Virus record (IMG/VR): IMGVR_UViG_3300046542_000365
Location: 1 to 25,174 of that record
Strand: one strand, 5' to 3'
Source: a virus
Length of the DNA stretch: 25,174 nt
Position 1 is the stretch's first letter, and every line of letters begins with the position of its first letter. The position numbers and the translations under genes are program-made. The notes beneath the pieces were generated by a model. It worked only from the letters and a program-made list of their open reading frames with translations, was not told the DNA's origin and ran no database searches. Shown here piece by piece: positions 1 to 7,347 of the stretch.

Positions 1-2473
1 CACCGCAGCCACGCTCGGTGCGCAGAAGACCGTTGCGGTCACCATGGTGCAGGACGCTTCGTTCCTCATGATGCTGGCCTCCAACCTGTATTCCAACCAG
101 AAGCTGGCAGTCGTCCGTGAAGTGCTGTGCAACGCATGGGACGCTCACATCGAGTCGGGCATGACGGCCACGCCGGTCAAGGTGACCATCACCGAAGACA
201 ACGAGCTGATTATCGAAGACAGCGGCTACGGCATCCCCGCCGAGCTGTTCCCGGAAGTCTACGGAACGATGGGCGGCTCGACCAAGCGCAAGAACGTCGC
301 TGTGACCGGTGGCTTTGGCCTTGGCGCCAAGTCACCCTGGTCCTACGTCGATTCGTTCCGGGTGATCAACGAGAACCAGGGAACGAAGACGGTCTACAAC
401 CTGGTGCGTGCCTCGGTCGAAGCCGACGGCATGCCGGCCATCCAGCAAGTCATGCAGGTGCCGACCGAGCGCAGCGGCCTGACGGTGCGCTTCCAGCTTC
501 AGGAGGACGATGTCCGCACGTTCTTCCATTACATCCGCTATATCGCCAAGCACGGCGACATGCTGGTGGATCTGATCGCCCATGAGCAAAACGATGATGG
601 TGAGTTCAACTCCGTCACCGAGCGCCTGCCGACGATCAATCTGGATCCAACGCCGGGTTCCTACAACATCCAGCATGAAAGCTGGTACGCCCATTACATG
701 GGCAACCACCAGCTCTTCGTGCGCTACGGTGCGGTCATCTATCCGATGCTCGACACACCGGGCACGAAGAAGGCGCTCGATCTGCTAAAGGAGTTCATGC
801 AGATCGTCGGCTACCAGAAGATGGTCGTGCAGGCCGCTCCCGGCACGTTGGCACTCACGCCTAACCGTGAAGCGCTCTCGTCGTCGAAGATGACGGAGGA
901 CGGCCTCACCAACCTGTGCGTGGACCTCGTGGCCCGCATCGAGCAGGATCTGATCGACCAGATCCCGGCTGCCATCTACGGTGCGATCGAGCGTCTTTCC
1001 TCTGGCTCGTTTTTCCATCATTCGCTGGCGTACTACCCCAGCCTGCACGAGGCGATCCTGCCGATCACGGTGCGCAAGTACCTCACCTCGCCGCTGGGTC
1101 TGGCGAAGTGGTCGAAGTATCAGCAGGTGTTGAAGGAGGTAGAACGCCGCGGATTCAAGAACAGCAACAAGTTCACGAACAAGACGGCTACCACTGCCTA
1201 CCATCGGCTGCGCGCCAAGGTGGCAGGCAAGGGGCTTACCGAAGCGAATCATGCTCGCATGGCTTTCGTGCGTCACTTCATCCAGCGTCCGTTGGGCCGG
1301 ATCTTCATGAAGCATCGAGATCTGCTCAAGCAGGAGAGCATGTTCCACTCGGCTCACTTCAACTACACGAACACGGCCAAGCGGGAGAACCGCTGGCTTG
1401 CCCGAATGCACCCGGACAGCTTGCACCAGATGCAGCAGTTCATCGACACGCCGACTGTCTTCGTGACTTCGCGCTCGAAGTATCTGGTGAAGAGCATCCA
1501 GTGCTGCCCGTGGGTCACGTACAACGATGCTGCCTGGGTGTACATGGTCGAGCCAAGGGACAAGAAGAAGGACGCCATCATCAAGGCCTTCGCTGATGCC
1601 GGGATGAAGGTGATCGATCTCACGCTCAATCACGACTGGGATGACGGCGCAGCCATGATCGAAGAGGAGCGTCTTCGTCGCAATGGCAATCGTCCTGCGA
1701 AGGTTGCGTCAGCACCTGCAGAGAAGTCGCCCAACCTGCTGATGTCGCTCTCGAACGTGTATGACGAGAACGGTCATCGGCACATGACCCAAGGCACGAT
1801 CAAGACGCTCAAGGATGCGGCGAGCACCACGGACACGCCGCTCTTCTACGTGGAGGCAGGCAGCCTCGGCACGGAAGGGCGCTTGTGTCACTTCGGCTAT
1901 TACCAGGATCTCGACGAGAACGAGCGCATGCACGGTGTCATCGTGCGCAACGGCATCGAAGAGAACATGGCTAAGCGCCGGGGTGCAGTGCCAGTCAGTC
2001 AGTTTCTGGCGAACAAGCTCTGGGCCAAGGCGAACTCCAAGGAGTACATGGAGTACCGCACCAAGCAGCGCAAGGAAGCCGTTGAGGACGAACACCGTGT
2101 TTATTCCTACTGGCTCGATCTGGTGGCCTACCTCGGCATCAAGCTCCCCGGCTACGACAAGCTCATCACCGATCCGGCCATGGAACGGGCTATCGAGCAG
2201 TTGTCTGGGCTGAACTCGGGCAACTTCCAGATCCACATGCCGCACCTGAAGCAAGAGGAGCTGACGCACTTCGACGAAGTGATCATGAAGTACCGACTCG
2301 AAGAGCTGCCGTTCATCGTGAAGCTCAAGGCACTGCGTAAAGACCCGCTGCTGCAGCGTCTGATCTATGGCAACGACTGTGTGGAAACACTCAAGAAGTA
2401 TCCGGACCGCAAGGCCGCAATCAAATCGCTCGTCATGAGCGCACTGAAAAACGGAACCACTACAAATGAATAA
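1..2473 (+). CDS. rIIA: rIIA-like protein with GHKL ATPase fold, 5'-truncated
   Basis: This is a large rIIA-type protein with an N-terminal GHKL (Hsp90/gyrase/MutL-like) ATP-binding domain. The N-box reads REVLCNAWDAH (nt 116-148), the G1 box DSGYGIP (nt 218-238) and the glycine-rich lid GGFGLGAKS (nt 308-334). These are the three hallmark motifs of the fold. The rest has no motif I recognise. In T4, rIIA acts with rIIB at the membrane in exclusion by lambda rex; in N4-like phages the role is unknown. The first in-frame ATG is at 44, but the frame is open to the window edge and the N-box lies only about 30 codons inside, so the true start is probably upstream. The visible part is 823 codons. 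The gene overlaps the rIIB-like gene by 8 nt, which suggests translational coupling. The family call is strong; the function is inferred. Confidence 0.85.
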   Translation, partial: TAATLGAQKTVAVTMVQDASFLMMLASNLYSNQKLAVVREVLCNAWDAHIESGMTATPVKVTITEDNELIIEDSGYGIPAELFPEVYGTMGGSTKRKNVAVTGGFGLGAKSPWSYVDSFRVINENQGTKTVYNLVRASVEADGMPAIQQVMQVPTERSGLTVRFQLQEDDVRTFFHYIRYIAKHGDMLVDLIAHEQNDDGEFNSVTERLPTINLDPTPGSYNIQHESWYAHYMGNHQLFVRYGAVIYPMLDTPGTKKALDLLKEFMQIVGYQKMVVQAAPGTLALTPNREALSSSKMTEDGLTNLCVDLVARIEQDLIDQIPAAIYGAIERLSSGSFFHHSLAYYPSLHEAILPITVRKYLTSPLGLAKWSKYQQVLKEVERRGFKNSNKFTNKTATTAYHRLRAKVAGKGLTEANHARMAFVRHFIQRPLGRIFMKHRDLLKQESMFHSAHFNYTNTAKRENRWLARMHPDSLHQMQQFIDTPTVFVTSRSKYLVKSIQCCPWVTYNDAAWVYMVEPRDKKKDAIIKAFADAGMKVIDLTLNHDWDDGAAMIEEERLRRNGNRPAKVASAPAEKSPNLLMSLSNVYDENGHRHMTQGTIKTLKDAASTTDTPLFYVEAGSLGTEGRLCHFGYYQDLDENERMHGVIVRNGIEENMAKRRGAVPVSQFLANKLWAKANSKEYMEYRTKQRKEAVEDEHRVYSYWLDLVAYLGIKLPGYDKLITDPAMERAIEQLSGLNSGNFQIHMPHLKQEELTHFDEVIMKYRLEELPFIVKLKALRKDPLLQRLIYGNDCVETLKKYPDRKAAIKSLVMSALKNGTTTNE

Positions 2474-4478
2474 CATCGTCACCATTGTTGCCCTGTCCGT
2501 CGATACCCGTCACGCAGTGCTGTATCTGCAGGACGGCTCGACCCTCACTTTCAACCAAGGGGATGCGCGTCTGCCCCGTATCGTCGAGCAGTCGAAAGAT
2601 CTGCTCGCTCGCAACCTGCCGGCGCAGGTCGACATCACGCCGGTGGCCGTTCAGCGCACGGAGTTCTCGGACGCGGAGAAGGGCACCAATGGGGCGATCC
2701 GTTTCTTCCGCGTGGCCAAGGCCATGCTGAAGAAGCTCATCAACACCGAATCGCCGGTCGCAGTGCCGGCGGAAGTGGCGCATATCTCGCCGCTGGAAGT
2801 GGGTGTGTTCCCTGGAGCCAAGGAGAAAGATGAAGTTCCGCAGGAGGCTGTACCTGATACGACTGCGGATACGTTCCGCAAGAACTGGGAAGAGTTCAAG
2901 CGTGCCGAGGAGAATGCAACTACCAGTCCGACACCTGCAGCCCTGACCAATGACCAGAAGCTGGAGGCCGCGCGTGAGCGTATGCAGCAACTGGTCGGCA
3001 ACAGCCACGGCACCGACAAGGCGGAGTTCCATACGCCGCTGGACGAGAAGACGGAAACAATCGTCGCCGTGCATACGGAGACGGGCGCCATCATTCCGGA
3101 CGCTCACAAGCTCGCTCGTCAACTGCGCGCCTCGCAGAAGCTGGAGAGCTACGCAGGCTTTCAGAAGTTCATCGAGCGCCTGTCGGCCATCATCGACCAG
3201 CGTGGTCACTCGGTCGAAGACCTGATGAAGTTCATCGAGCACGGCGATCTGCCGATTGCGGATGACGGCTGCATCGTCATCTACAAGCGGCTGAACAATC
3301 GTGGCGATCATTTCGTCGACGTTCACACCGGCAACGTTAAGCAGAAGGTCGGCTCGTATGTGTTCATGAAGCCGGGCCTGGTGGATCCGAACCGCCGTAA
3401 GGACTGCTCGAACGGCCTGCACGTGGCATCGCTCAGCTACATCCGTAGCTTCAGCGGTGATGTCACGGTCATGGCCAAGGTCCGCCCGGAAGACGTGTTC
3501 GCTGTGCCGGAATACGACACGACGAAGATGCGAGTCTGCGGCTACCACGTTCTCGTGGATCTGCCGGAGAAGCTGCGCAACCTCGTCAACGCAGGCGGCT
3601 CGATCAGCGCCGACCCTGACGGCGCGAAACTCCTGGCCAACGTGCTCAGGGGCAACCACGTGAGCATCACCCAGCACGTGGAGATCGGCGGGGACCAAGG
3701 CACGAACATCACCTACACGGACGTGGCAGGTGCGGTGTCGGCCGATCAGCTCCCGGCCATGCAGCTCGGCACGGCGCAGACGCTCGACATGGAAGAAGCG
3801 CTGGAACCGGAGGCACCGAAGGCTCCGGACGTGAAGGCTCAGGATCTGGTTCAGCCGAAGGCGGAAGACGGCATCGAGCAGGATTCCGAGGAGGATGACG
3901 GCGTCGAGGACGAGCACAGCAATCGCTGCACGGAATGCGGTGATCGGAACGATGACGGCGAAGGCTTCGACGGTCTGTGCGGCAACTGCGCGGACAAGGC
4001 CACGGCTCCGGAACAGGAATCGAACGAAAGTTCGATAGAAACAATTATGTCAAATGACCCCAAAGAAACCTCGGGGGATGAGACGAAACCTGGACATAAG
4101 TTGAGCCAGAAGGAGAAGGCTGCTCACCTCTACGAGATGATGGCTAGCTCGATGGATAAGGAAGCATGCCGACGTGCTGCTTTGCAACTTTCGGATTTCC
4201 GTCGCTCGGCTCGCAAGAGCTGGACGGCACTTGGATTGCCGGAACGTGTGCAAGCTGAAGTCAACGACGCCATGGGCGTCAAACCCGCACCGGTAAACGC
4301 TCCCAAGGCTGCGAAGCCCCAGAGCACGCCGAAGGCAGGAGGCAACACGCTCTCCGAAGAAGGGGTGGCAAATGTTCTGGCTGCCCTTAAGGAGGGCTTA
4401 AGCCAGCGTGCGGTAGCCGAGAAGTTTGGTCTGTCAAAAGACCAGGTCTACCGGCTGGTCAAGAAACATTCGGTGTAA
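2466..4478 (+). CDS. rIIB: rIIB-like protein with added zinc ribbon and C-terminal helix-turn-helix
   Basis: This 670-residue protein is the partner of the upstream rIIA-like gene. Residues about 225-390 form the recognisable rIIB-type core (GDLPIADDGCIVIYKRL, then DCSNGLHVASLSYI and GYHVLVDLP). The N-terminal about 100 residues form another conserved-looking block. Beyond the core lies an acidic linker (about 440-485), a CxxC-x13-CxxC zinc-ribbon-like knuckle (C488, C491, C505, C508), a charged linker and a terminal helix-turn-helix (about 625-670: GLSQRAVAEKFGLSKDQVYRLV). T4 rIIB is only about 312 residues, so this copy is roughly doubled. The start ATG overlaps the rIIA stop (ATGAATAA). 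Base composition becomes AT-richer after about nt 4020, which hints that the tail is a fused module. DNA or RNA binding by the tail is inference. Confidence 0.82.
   Translation: MNNIVTIVALSVDTRHAVLYLQDGSTLTFNQGDARLPRIVEQSKDLLARNLPAQVDITPVAVQRTEFSDAEKGTNGAIRFFRVAKAMLKKLINTESPVAVPAEVAHISPLEVGVFPGAKEKDEVPQEAVPDTTADTFRKNWEEFKRAEENATTSPTPAALTNDQKLEAARERMQQLVGNSHGTDKAEFHTPLDEKTETIVAVHTETGAIIPDAHKLARQLRASQKLESYAGFQKFIERLSAIIDQRGHSVEDLMKFIEHGDLPIADDGCIVIYKRLNNRGDHFVDVHTGNVKQKVGSYVFMKPGLVDPNRRKDCSNGLHVASLSYIRSFSGDVTVMAKVRPEDVFAVPEYDTTKMRVCGYHVLVDLPEKLRNLVNAGGSISADPDGAKLLANVLRGNHVSITQHVEIGGDQGTNITYTDVAGAVSADQLPAMQLGTAQTLDMEEALEPEAPKAPDVKAQDLVQPKAEDGIEQDSEEDDGVEDEHSNRCTECGDRNDDGEGFDGLCGNCADKATAPEQESNESSIETIMSNDPKETSGDETKPGHKLSQKEKAAHLYEMMASSMDKEACRRAALQLSDFRRSARKSWTALGLPERVQAEVNDAMGVKPAPVNAPKAAKPQSTPKAGGNTLSEEGVANVLAALKEGLSQRAVAEKFGLSKDQVYRLVKKHSV
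4019..4036. other. Perfect hairpin with GAAA loop inside rIIB-like gene
   Basis: ATCGAAC (4019-4025) pairs perfectly with GTTCGAT (4030-4036) around a GAAA tetraloop. It lies in the rIIB-like reading frame, 10 nt before an in-frame ATG (4047), at the point where the zinc-ribbon part gives way to the helix-turn-helix tail. It may be an RNA structure or only coding sequence; the geometry (GNRA loop, 7 bp, no mismatch) is notable. Confidence 0.5.
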
Positions 4479-4480
4479 TC

Positions 4481-4511
4481 GGTTGCAGTGTGGGAAACCA
4501 CACTGTTAACC
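4481..4511. terminator. Strong hairpin with GAAA loop just after rIIB-like stop
   Basis: CAGTGTGG (4486-4493) pairs with CCACACTG (4498-4505) around GAAA, and GGTT (4481-4484) extends the stem with AACC (4508-4511) past a short mismatch. It begins 2 nt after the rIIB-like stop codon. The downstream tract is only pyrimidine-rich (TCTCTCTT), so efficient intrinsic termination is uncertain. An RNA-processing or mRNA 3'-end protection role is equally possible. Confidence 0.55.
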
Positions 4512-4530
4512 GGTCTCTCTTCCAAGATAG

Positions 4531-4552
4531 TTCTAGTCATGTCAAACTAGAA
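4531..4552. terminator. Second hairpin followed by T-rich tract, upstream of HTH gene
   Basis: TTCTAGT (4531-4537) pairs with ACTAGAA (4546-4552) across an 8-nt loop and is followed by GTTATTTT (4553-4560). It resembles a weak intrinsic terminator. It also forms the 5' leader directly before the ribosome binding site of the small HTH gene, so attenuation or an AT-rich phage promoter here is possible. The role is not decided by the sequence. Confidence 0.4.
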
Positions 4553-4576
4553 GTTATTTTGAGGAGAGTCCCACCT

Positions 4577-4921
4577 ATGTCAGCCGTTTATCGCGCCAAC
4601 CGAAAGGCGTCGGACGAAGACATTATCCGACTTAACAGTGTCGGACTGTCTTTGTCCACCATCGCCAAGATGTTGGAATGTCACCCAACCACAATTACGC
4701 TCCGCCTAAAGGCACTTGGGATCAGTCCTGCTGACACTCGACGTACCTTTATGGAGGATGTTTTCCTTTCTCTTGCTCCCAAACAACAGGACTGGTTGGT
4801 CAAACAGCTAGGGCCGCACATCTCAATTAAAGATTTCGTGCGCAACCTGTTGGTCAAGGAGTTTCTAACCAACGGTGAATCCAGTGTCAAAGCTCCAAAA
4901 AAGCCAGGAAAAGCAGCCTAA
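4577..4921 (+). CDS. Small helix-turn-helix protein
   Basis: This is a 114-residue protein. I place the start at ATG 4577 because an AGGAGAG ribosome binding site lies at 4562-4568 with 8-nt spacing. The longer frame beginning at GTG 4490 would translate straight through two hairpins and has no such site. Residues about 10-50 (DEDIIRLNSVGLSLSTIAKM, then CHPTTITLRLKALGI) form a helix-turn-helix of the resolvase/sigma-like kind. The C-terminal half is helical and basic, ending in a lysine-rich tail. It could be a phage transcription regulator or a small DNA-binding accessory protein. Base composition is visibly lower in GC than its neighbours, with codons such as ATT, TTG and CTA, which suggests later acquisition. 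The 3' end overlaps the next frame. The fold is likely; the function is unknown. Confidence 0.62.
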   Translation: MSAVYRANRKASDEDIIRLNSVGLSLSTIAKMLECHPTTITLRLKALGISPADTRRTFMEDVFLSLAPKQQDWLVKQLGPHISIKDFVRNLLVKEFLTNGESSVKAPKKPGKAA

Positions 4922-5396
4922 CAATACCTTGAGCGCAACTCTTGCGTGGTTTGATCAGGCTCGCCCCCAACCCACCAACAAGCAGTTTCACACTCAGCTC
5001 GGCGTCCACTTCGAAGAAGTCGGTGAAATGATCGACGAGATTTTCCCACTGGCTGGGAAAGCTGAAGTGCTGCTGCATGAAGCGAGAGTTGCCCTCAAAG
5101 CATTGTCCGCTTATCTCAAAACCAGCGAGCAAGCTGTCACCATCCATCCGGAAAATCGCAAGGACTTCCTGGACGCGATCTGCGACCAGATTGTGACCGG
5201 AACTGGAGTGGCCGCTCATGCTGGTTTCCCGGTTGTCGAGGCCATGGATGAAGTCAACGCATCCAACTGGTCCAAATTCGTCGACGGCAAAGCGCTCGTC
5301 GATGCCAATGGCAAGATCATGAAAGGCCCGGATTACTTCCAGGCTGACCTCGGCCAGTTCGTGCCGAAGCGCATCCCGATCTTCGACCAGCAGTAA
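4875..5396 (+). CDS. MazG/PRA-PH-like nucleotide pyrophosphohydrolase
   Basis: This 173-residue protein resembles the all-alpha NTP pyrophosphatase superfamily (MazG, phosphoribosyl-ATP pyrophosphohydrolase-like). The visible signs are a helix with acidic metal-binding residues (HFEEVGEMIDEI, about 45-56), a second helix with an acidic patch (NRKDFLDAICDQIVTG, about 93-108) and the SNWSK...G...KGPDYF pattern near the C-terminus (about 130-155). Such enzymes hydrolyse nucleoside triphosphates to monophosphates, and phage copies are thought to adjust nucleotide or alarmone pools. The start is uncertain. GTG 4875 has AAGGAG at 4856-4861 with a long 13-nt spacing and overlaps the HTH gene by 47 nt; GTG 4884 and TTG 4929 are alternatives. 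The catalytic domain begins after all three. The family call is probable; the substrate is unknown. Confidence 0.7.
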   Translation: MNPVSKLQKSQEKQPNNTLSATLAWFDQARPQPTNKQFHTQLGVHFEEVGEMIDEIFPLAGKAEVLLHEARVALKALSAYLKTSEQAVTIHPENRKDFLDAICDQIVTGTGVAAHAGFPVVEAMDEVNASNWSKFVDGKALVDANGKIMKGPDYFQADLGQFVPKRIPIFDQQ

Positions 5397-5416
5397 ATCC
5401 CCCGAATCTGTTTTCT

Positions 5417-5436
5417 CCCCTGGTTCACGCCAGGGG
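5417..5436. terminator. Hairpin in the gap before the helicase gene
   Basis: CCCCTGG (5417-5423) pairs with CCAGGGG (5430-5436) over a 6-nt loop in the 64-nt gap between the MazG-like and helicase genes. A T-rich run (TGTTTTCT) lies upstream of it, not downstream. On the plus strand it therefore looks more like a leader hairpin or weak terminator than a canonical intrinsic terminator. Confidence 0.4.
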
Positions 5437-5460
5437 CGTCTCCCTATTAGGACTCCTTAC

Positions 5461-6771
5461 ATGGAACAACTGAGAACCGTCCCGCTGAACCAGGGACAAA
5501 AGGCAGCGGCGGAAGGATTCATGGAATTCCTGTTCGGCCCTGAAAAAGAGATCCGCATCTCCGGACCTGGAGGTGTGGGCAAGACGTACCTCATGTCATA
5601 CCTGATCGATCAGGTGATGCCGACTTACATGAACACCTGCAAGATGTGCAACGTCGATCCGGAGTTCAACGAAGTCGTCATGACGGCCACCACCAACAAG
5701 GCGGCCGAAGTGCTGGCAGAAGCCACGCAGCGCCCTACTTCCACGATCCACAGCTTCATGAACCTCGTGATCAAGGAAGACTGGGCGAGCGGCCGCACCT
5801 ATCTGGACCGCGGCAAAGGCTGGACCATTCACCGCAACAAGATCATCTTCATCGACGAGGCGTCGATGATTGACTCGGGCCTCTTGAACATGATTCGAGA
5901 AGGCACGCTCAACTGCAAGCTGGTCTTCGTCGGTGACGATCGCCAGCTCAACCCGGTGATGGAAGCGGTCAGCCCGGTGTACGGCAATCAGGCGTCGGCC
6001 GGGTTCTTCGAACTCACCGAGCAGATGCGGACCAACAACCCGGATCTGCAGCGCACGAATGCGCAGCTCCGCCAGACGGTGAAGGATGGCGTCTTCCATC
6101 CGATTCGCATCGTGCCGGGCGTGATCGACCTGCTCGACTCCGACCAGATGGAAGCGGAGATTGCGCAGACCTTCAAACAGCAGACATTCGATTCCCGAAT
6201 CCTCTGCTACACGAACAACCGCGTGAAGCTCTACAACCAGCACATCCGCGAGTTGCGTGGACTGGGCGATGACTTCACCGTCGGTGAGTTCCTGGTCAAC
6301 AACGGAGGCTGCGTGCTGCGCAACGGCACCATGCACGCCGAAGAAGAAGTCGAGATCATGGAGCTGAACCCGATCACCGAAATGGTGGATATCAACGAGG
6401 GCGATGCTGAACTCGAATGCGTGCGTGCATCGCTGCAGAACCGTTACAGCACCGTCTACCGGGACGTGATGATCCCGGTCGATCGTGACCACTACGACCG
6501 CCTGCTTGCCTACTACAAGAAGGCCAAGCAGTGGCGCACCTTCTACGCACTGAAGAACGGTTTCCCCGATCTTCGCCAGCGTGATGCGGCGACCACACAC
6601 AAGGCGCAAGGCAGCACCTACGACACGGTTTTCCTCGATCTGGATGACCTGTCCACCTGCCGCAACCCCGATCAAGCAGCTCGTCTGCTCTACGTGGCCT
6701 TCAGCCGTGCCCGCCGCCGAGTCGTTTGCTATGGCGAGCTGGCCGAGAAGTTTGGAGGCTTGACAACCTGA
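5461..6771 (+). CDS. Dda/RecD-like SF1B DNA helicase (N4 gp37-type)
   Basis: This 436-residue superfamily 1 helicase of the Dda/RecD2 branch is expected to unwind DNA 5' to 3' during phage replication. Motif I is GPGGVGKT (residues 35-42, K41). Motif Ia lies in TATTNKAAEVL. Motif II is FIDEAS (D132, E133), motif III is VGDDRQLNPV, and motifs V and VI read TTHKAQGSTYDTVF and YVAFSRARRRVV near the C-terminus. The length is close to T4 Dda (439 residues). The THKAQG motif places it with Dda/RecD rather than with UvrD/Rep. The gene follows a hairpin-containing leader with a weak AGGA site and leads a run ending in DNA polymerase, as in N4-like genomes. I am confident of the biochemical class; the precise replication step is inferred from family. 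Confidence 0.92.
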   Translation: MEQLRTVPLNQGQKAAAEGFMEFLFGPEKEIRISGPGGVGKTYLMSYLIDQVMPTYMNTCKMCNVDPEFNEVVMTATTNKAAEVLAEATQRPTSTIHSFMNLVIKEDWASGRTYLDRGKGWTIHRNKIIFIDEASMIDSGLLNMIREGTLNCKLVFVGDDRQLNPVMEAVSPVYGNQASAGFFELTEQMRTNNPDLQRTNAQLRQTVKDGVFHPIRIVPGVIDLLDSDQMEAEIAQTFKQQTFDSRILCYTNNRVKLYNQHIRELRGLGDDFTVGEFLVNNGGCVLRNGTMHAEEEVEIMELNPITEMVDINEGDAELECVRASLQNRYSTVYRDVMIPVDRDHYDRLLAYYKKAKQWRTFYALKNGFPDLRQRDAATTHKAQGSTYDTVFLDLDDLSTCRNPDQAARLLYVAFSRARRRVVCYGELAEKFGGLTT

Positions 6772-6793
6772 CACCTGAACCAGAGAGGAAATG

Positions 6794-7330
6794 ATGGCCC
6801 GCCGTCCCGTACCCACCACGCCCGAGAACTACCTGTCGAAGTTCATCGACGGCATGCTCGCGCAGATGTTTCAAGCCGAGCATCGCCGGCTGCAAGACAG
6901 TGTCGACCGACTGGTGAACCAGCAGGAAGAGATCGCAGCCAGTGGTGGGCTCATGGCCTTCATGTACAAGGGCTCGGTGTATCGCTCCTCTCTGGCTCGG
7001 TTCAAGTCGGCCAACAACCGCTACCCGTCTCTGCACCTGTCGTTGTGGTCAGCGATGGATGAGCACCTGGCTGATGCCACGTTCATCGAGCGGGATCGCC
7101 AGACCATTCAGCAGGTGCTCTACAAGTGCCTGCAGGGTCACGGCGATATGCAGGACTTTCGCAACCGTCTGCCGGAGATTCTGGTTGGCTTCTTGAAGCC
7201 GGAACACCAGCAGATGCCCCGGACTGTCCCCTTCGAGGAGGCCACATGTCTGAACGACAGGGACATGAAGATGTATCTGAAGATCCTGCCGAGGATCGAG
7301 ATGTATGCAGTCAGCCGAATGATTTACTGA
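6794..7330 (+). CDS. Unknown conserved-position protein between helicase and polymerase
   Basis: This 178-residue protein lies between the Dda-like helicase and DNA polymerase, a slot held by an uncharacterised gene in N4-like phages (gp38 position). I choose ATG 6794 over ATG 6791 because the AGAGAGGA ribosome binding site (6782-6789) is only 1 nt from the earlier codon and 4 nt from the later one. The protein is predicted largely helical and charged, with no signal peptide, membrane segment or cysteine pair. The segment about 20-55 (MFQAEHRRLQDSVDRLVNQQ) looks amphipathic and could form a short coiled coil. No catalytic motif is apparent. It ends 17 nt before the chosen polymerase start. 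A replication accessory role is a guess from position only. Confidence 0.7.
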   Translation: MARRPVPTTPENYLSKFIDGMLAQMFQAEHRRLQDSVDRLVNQQEEIAASGGLMAFMYKGSVYRSSLARFKSANNRYPSLHLSLWSAMDEHLADATFIERDRQTIQQVLYKCLQGHGDMQDFRNRLPEILVGFLKPEHQQMPRTVPFEEATCLNDRDMKMYLKILPRIEMYAVSRMIY

Positions 7331-7347
7331 AGAAGGAAGTTCACGCC

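Noticed and set aside
4490-4576. GTG 4490 as the start of the small HTH gene
   Set aside because: It falls inside a strong hairpin, has no Shine-Dalgarno site, and the added residues do not resemble a domain. ATG 4577 has AGGAGAG at proper spacing.
7126-7347. Upstream extension of the DNA polymerase frame to ATG 7126
   Set aside because: The extra residues lie in a second frame over the preceding gene, have low-complexity out-of-frame character at the start, and lack a ribosome binding site at 7126. ATG 7348 is much better placed.
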